Of a stretch of 28,156 nucleotides of DNA, positions 25,374-28,156 are shown piece by piece. The translations under genes and the position numbers were made by a program. Source of the DNA: Promethearchaeota archaeon (GTDB taxonomy: Archaea; Asgardarchaeota; Lokiarchaeia; Sigynarchaeales; SOKP01); NCBI GenBank assembly GCA_016839635.1, contig JAEOTV010000277.1:1-28156 (forward strand), in the 5' to 3' direction. The notes beneath the pieces are model-generated. The model had not been told where the DNA came from and searched no databases. It saw only the letters and a list, made by a program, of their open reading frames with translations. How positions within the stretch are numbered: the first letter of the stretch is position 1; every line of letters begins with the position of its first letter.

Positions 25374-26168
25374 ATGAAGATCGATACTCAGGTATCCTTA
25401 AGACAATTTTATAATGAAATCTATTATATCTTAAAAGAGACTGATACAAACATTACCGAAGTTTGGTGGGAGATCTCAGAAATACCTTTTTTCAATAAAT
25501 TTAACCATTCTGAATTAAGAGATTTTTTAACTAATTTTGATTTTGTTTCTCTTCAGAAGGGAAATTACCAAGATTATGTAGTAATTAATAAAATATTGTT
25601 TATTACCGAAACAATTAATACTTTAAAGTTAGATATTAGAACTCTGTCTGAATTATTAAATTATGATGCATTTGAGGGGTTGGTTTCCAATATTCTTTGT
25701 AGAAATAATTATACTACCATAAAAAATTTCAGATTCTCAGATAAATCTAATTTTAAATCTATGACTGCTCAAAAAAGATATGAAATTGATATTGTTGGAA
25801 TTTATTTAAAATACGTTTTACTTATTGATGCCAAACAGTGGAAACGGAAAGATTCATTTAGTGCGATCAATAAAGCTGCAGATCTACAATATAGACGGGC
25901 TATTGCGTTGAAAAAAAATCCTGAAGTCTTCTCAAGAATTATTAATAATTTTTTCAATACTAAAATAGACCTAAAAAAAAGATTGCCGTTTTTAATAATT
26001 CCTATGATGGTCACACTTGAGGACAATAGCGTCAAATTTAACTGCAATCAAATTCCTCTGGTTTCAATTTATGAGTTGAATTCATTTTTACAAGAATTAC
26101 ACCATAATTTATCATATTTTAAAATTGTTAAAATTAACAAATTAAGTATACAAAAAAAGTTATTTTGA
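25374..26168 (+). CDS. PD-(D/E)XK-fold nuclease-like protein
   Basis: A 264-residue protein. The N-terminal 95 residues are helical and may bind DNA. From about residue 96 a restriction-endonuclease-like core is visible: a helix with E101 (YDAFEGLVSNILCRN), D139 (KRYEIDIVGIY) and the D152-x-K154 pair (YVLLIDAKQWKR), followed by a helix containing LQYRRAIALKK. This E...D...DxK arrangement is the PD-(D/E)XK catalytic set, shared by Mrr-like enzymes, Holliday-junction resolvases and other nucleases. No methyltransferase or repair partner is adjacent, so the role (DNA repair or defence) is open. It is divergent from the NrdD-like gene and convergent on the zinc-ribbon gene. Confidence 0.7.
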   Translation: MKIDTQVSLRQFYNEIYYILKETDTNITEVWWEISEIPFFNKFNHSELRDFLTNFDFVSLQKGNYQDYVVINKILFITETINTLKLDIRTLSELLNYDAFEGLVSNILCRNNYTTIKNFRFSDKSNFKSMTAQKRYEIDIVGIYLKYVLLIDAKQWKRKDSFSAINKAADLQYRRAIALKKNPEVFSRIINNFFNTKIDLKKRLPFLIIPMMVTLEDNSVKFNCNQIPLVSIYELNSFLQELHHNLSYFKIVKINKLSIQKKLF

Positions 26169-26199
26169 GTATAAATTTACCTACTTGCTTAAAAGCTCT

Positions 26200-27270
26200 T
26201 TACTTTTGTAAACCTAAATACTCTTTTAATTGTTTTTTTACAATGTTTACTGCAAAGGATATGATTCCACTTTTTGTTTTTGGATGACTCAATATTACCA
26301 AAATCATATCTTTAACTCTGGGATTTTCTTTGTCTATAGGAGCAAGGTCAAGAACTCCTTTTGAGCCACGCACGGAAATTGTTCTCAAATTCCCCGCATC
26401 CAATCCTTCAATTATATCTGAACCCATCATTGAAAGATTCATACCTATAGTTGCAAATAAAGAGTCAGAAATTCTACTTGATATTGCTGATGCTAATATC
26501 GTCCCATCTGTTTTAATGATTGCTGAAGCTTCAATATTCAGATCTAATGTAATCAATCGCTTTAAAATTTCATTCATGCTAGAAGGAGGTATTTCTTCTT
26601 TTTGCTCAATTTCCTCAGTCGTTTTAGATTCAGGAATTTCTAACTTTTTTACTGAAATTTTTTTTGAAAGAAAGCTTAATACTTTGGTCATGTCTTTTTC
26701 TAATGCCTTCTGTTTTAAAGCAGCTGCATTACTATCAGGGGTTTCTATAGGTATTGGTGTCAATGAACTTGAGGCCTTTTTCTCTTGATCATCGAGTACC
26801 GAACTTTTAAGCTCTGTAAAAGCATCTGAAATAGTATTCATAGAGGCAGAAGGGGGTTGAAAGCTTCTCCGTGGGTCCATAATAGTGCTTCTATAGGGTT
26901 GAGCAGGAATCTCCTGCAAAATTTCTGATTTGTTTGATTCAGATACGTGTTCTTTTTCGGGAGGAGTATTTCTTTCAATTTCAGCAAATGAAGATTTTGG
27001 GATCTCTTGTAATTCAGCTTTTTTACTCACAAAATCATCTTCTTTTGGAATCTCTTGTAATTCCATTTTTTCTTCTCTAATTTCTCCTAATTCACCAGAT
27101 TTTATCTGCGGTTGCTCTATAGATTGTTGATTTTCTTTCTTTTTTTTATCTGTTTTTGTTCTTCTTGATCTTGAGGTCCTAGAAGACACTGGTAGTAATG
27201 CACCACATGTCCTACAAGTATGAGTATTTGCTTCATTATTTGTAGTTCCACAATTTTGGCATATAATCAA
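26200..27270 (-). CDS. zinc-ribbon / disordered linker / roadblock domain protein
   Basis: A 356-residue soluble protein. The N-terminal zinc ribbon has C4, C7, C19 and C22 (ICQNCG, HTCRTCG). A basic patch (RTSRSRRTKTDKKKK) and a long low-complexity, charged linker follow, with three copies of LQEIP (71-75, 87-91, 118-122). The C-terminal 120 residues (about 232-352) are a roadblock/LC7 domain: ASAIIKTDGTILASAIS, RTISVRGSKGVLDLAPI and DMILVILSH. Roadblock proteins in Asgard archaea and eukaryotes often bind small GTPases; the GTPase gene is about 3 kb away. The LQEIP copies look like short binding motifs. Function is inferred only from domains. The plus-strand frames at 26330-26788 and 26930-27130 are shadows. 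Confidence 0.82.
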   Translation of the reverse strand: MIICQNCGTTNNEANTHTCRTCGALLPVSSRTSRSRRTKTDKKKKENQQSIEQPQIKSGELGEIREEKMELQEIPKEDDFVSKKAELQEIPKSSFAEIERNTPPEKEHVSESNKSEILQEIPAQPYRSTIMDPRRSFQPPSASMNTISDAFTELKSSVLDDQEKKASSSLTPIPIETPDSNAAALKQKALEKDMTKVLSFLSKKISVKKLEIPESKTTEEIEQKEEIPPSSMNEILKRLITLDLNIEASAIIKTDGTILASAISSRISDSLFATIGMNLSMMGSDIIEGLDAGNLRTISVRGSKGVLDLAPIDKENPRVKDMILVILSHPKTKSGIISFAVNIVKKQLKEYLGLQK

Positions 27271-27457
27271 TATATTTTCTCCACTATATGGGTATTTTTG
27301 CCAATATCTTCATTCAATTCTATTATATACAAAGTGAAATTATATTTTTTTGTTTTTATTCTATAAAATATTAGTAAAAATCTAATTTTATTAATGTTAG
27401 TAATAAGAAAACCAAGATACAACGTATTCAAACAGAATTATAAAACATTCAATCTCC

Positions 27458-27664
27458 TTATTTATAGAGAATCTCTTTTAATAAATTTGCGAAAGATTCA
27501 AGATCTTCTTTATGAAAGACAGGATCTTCTTTAAGAAGCAATAAATAATAGGGGGTAGACTCTTTTTTTAATGTAATTTGTTTAAATATAAAATTTTTCC
27601 CAAACCTTTGCACAATCATCCTTCCATTAAGGTAAATTTTACAAGTTATCTCTTTTTTGATCAA
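27458..27664 (-). CDS. 68-residue small protein of unknown function
   Basis: A TTG-started frame encoding a compact beta-then-helix protein (ITCKIYLNGRMIVQRFGKNF, then DLESFANLLKEIL). The regular pattern of strands then an amphipathic helix looks like a real folded protein, but no family is recognised, and the TTG start has no clear ribosome-binding site. It lies upstream of the zinc-ribbon gene on the same strand, 187 bases away. Confidence 0.4.
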   Translation of the reverse strand: MIKKEITCKIYLNGRMIVQRFGKNFIFKQITLKKESTPYYLLLLKEDPVFHKEDLESFANLLKEILYK

Positions 27665-28105
27665 TAATTATGAAAAAAATCTACTTAGAAATGCAGTTAA
27701 TTTTTTATAATTTAGCATTGCACTTACTTTTTATTAGATTATCCGATCTAAATAATATGATGAACTTGATTACTTAATAGCTCTGCTATTTGAAAAAAGA
27801 AGAAGAGAAAGCCTTTCAGTTCAAGGTCATGATAATCAATTCTTTTTTCTTATATTTATATTATAAAGGGAGATGAGATGCTCTTCTCATTAATCTTTAC
27901 AAAATCTACAAATAATAAGAAATAAATTCACTAGTAAATGAATTTAGAAAAATGATCTAATTTTATCCAGTAACTCTTTTCCTGTACTTGTAATGAAAAT
28001 CTTTTGTGGCCTATGGTTATCACGTGTAATCTTTTTATTAGGAACACAAAATTAGCTTACACCTAGATTTAATAAATAAATTATTCTTATTATTAATGGA
28101 TTTAA
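27665..28105. other. 441-base gap with a winged-helix remnant
   Basis: No full gene is seen. It contains a minus-strand fragment of a winged-helix protein (listed separately) and a short inverted repeat, ATGAGA-TGCTCT-TCTCAT near 27874, not followed by a T-run. The remainder is A+T-rich sequence without recognisable content. Confidence 0.5.
27944..28051 (-). pseudogene. C-terminal remnant of a winged-helix (PadR/MarR-like) regulator
   Basis: A 35-codon frame bounded by stop codons and lacking a start reads VPNKKITRDNHRPQK, then IFITSTGKELLDKIRSFF. The pattern basic wing, I-x-I-T-x-x-GKELL helix is that of the end of a winged-helix transcription regulator. No matching upstream part is seen in any frame up to the window edge, where a plus-strand gene begins, so it is likely a broken copy. 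Confidence 0.35.
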
Positions 28106-28156
28106 ATGAAGGAATTTAGAGTAAATCAACTAATTACGCTCAGACTTGAGGATGGC
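28106..28156 (+). CDS. start of a protein gene cut by the window edge
   Basis: An ATG-started frame of 17 codons, MKEFRVNQLITLRLEDG, runs to the last base. The FRVNQLITLRLEDG pattern is like the N-terminus I associate with Asgard leucine-rich-repeat proteins, but 17 residues are too few to name it. Confidence 0.4.
   Translation, partial: MKEFRVNQLITLRLEDG

Noticed and set aside
26330..26788. 152-codon plus-strand frame
   Set aside because: It lies antisense to the linker and roadblock domain of the zinc-ribbon protein, has no ribosome-binding site and matches no family pattern.
1..28156. CRISPR array, insertion sequence or prophage
   Set aside because: No spaced direct repeats, transposase, integrase or terminal inverted repeats were found.

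Overview
The window most likely comes from an Asgard archaeon, probably Lokiarchaeia-like. This is inferred from content, since no rRNA or tRNA is present. The DNA is strongly A+T-rich, and genes are separated by T-run terminators and TATA-type promoters. Several genes belong to families used as Asgard or eukaryote-like signatures: an Arf-type GTPase flanked by longin-like and roadblock domains, a zinc-ribbon/roadblock protein, two longin-like/winged-helix proteins (one a giant cell-surface receptor), an eL13-type ribosomal protein fused to a helix-hairpin-helix domain, and a Trm9-like wobble-uridine tRNA methyltransferase.

Layout. Positions 1-6622 are mostly metabolic. A 5'-truncated ADP-forming acyl-CoA synthetase is followed by a DRTGG-domain protein. 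Then come a small membrane protein, a class I aminotransferase, another small membrane protein, the scar of a deleted acetone carboxylase operon, and an M29 aminopeptidase. The aminotransferase and aminopeptidase share an identical 19-nt palindrome upstream of their TATA boxes. A gap at 6623-7316 may encode a small structured RNA.

Positions 7317-12007 carry a small unknown protein, a 1196-residue surface receptor with a cytosolic longin-like plus winged-helix tail, and a YkgJ-type cysteine-cluster protein. Positions 12017-17814 hold a 550-residue helical protein that may be a prenyltransferase-like toroid, an amidohydrolase, the Trm9-like methyltransferase, an unknown protein, the eL13-HhH protein and a soluble longin-like/winged-helix protein.

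Positions 17962-21604 encode two exported proteins: a membrane-anchored transglutaminase-like protein and a secreted caspase-fold protease. Between them lie a 54-residue cysteine-rich ORF and a frameshifted remnant. Positions 21670-27664 carry the longin/Arf/roadblock GTPase, a class III ribonucleotide reductase homologue that has lost its catalytic residues, a PD-(D/E)XK nuclease, the zinc-ribbon/roadblock protein and a small unknown ORF. The right edge holds a winged-helix remnant and the start of a new gene.

Taken together, the region pairs surface or secreted proteins with cytosolic GTPase and longin/roadblock modules. These could form a membrane-linked signalling network, but that link is inferred from domain content and proximity, not from operon structure. 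The items most worth following up are the three-domain GTPase, the dead NrdD-like protein, the longin-wHTH receptor, the eL13-HhH fusion and the acetone carboxylase scar.
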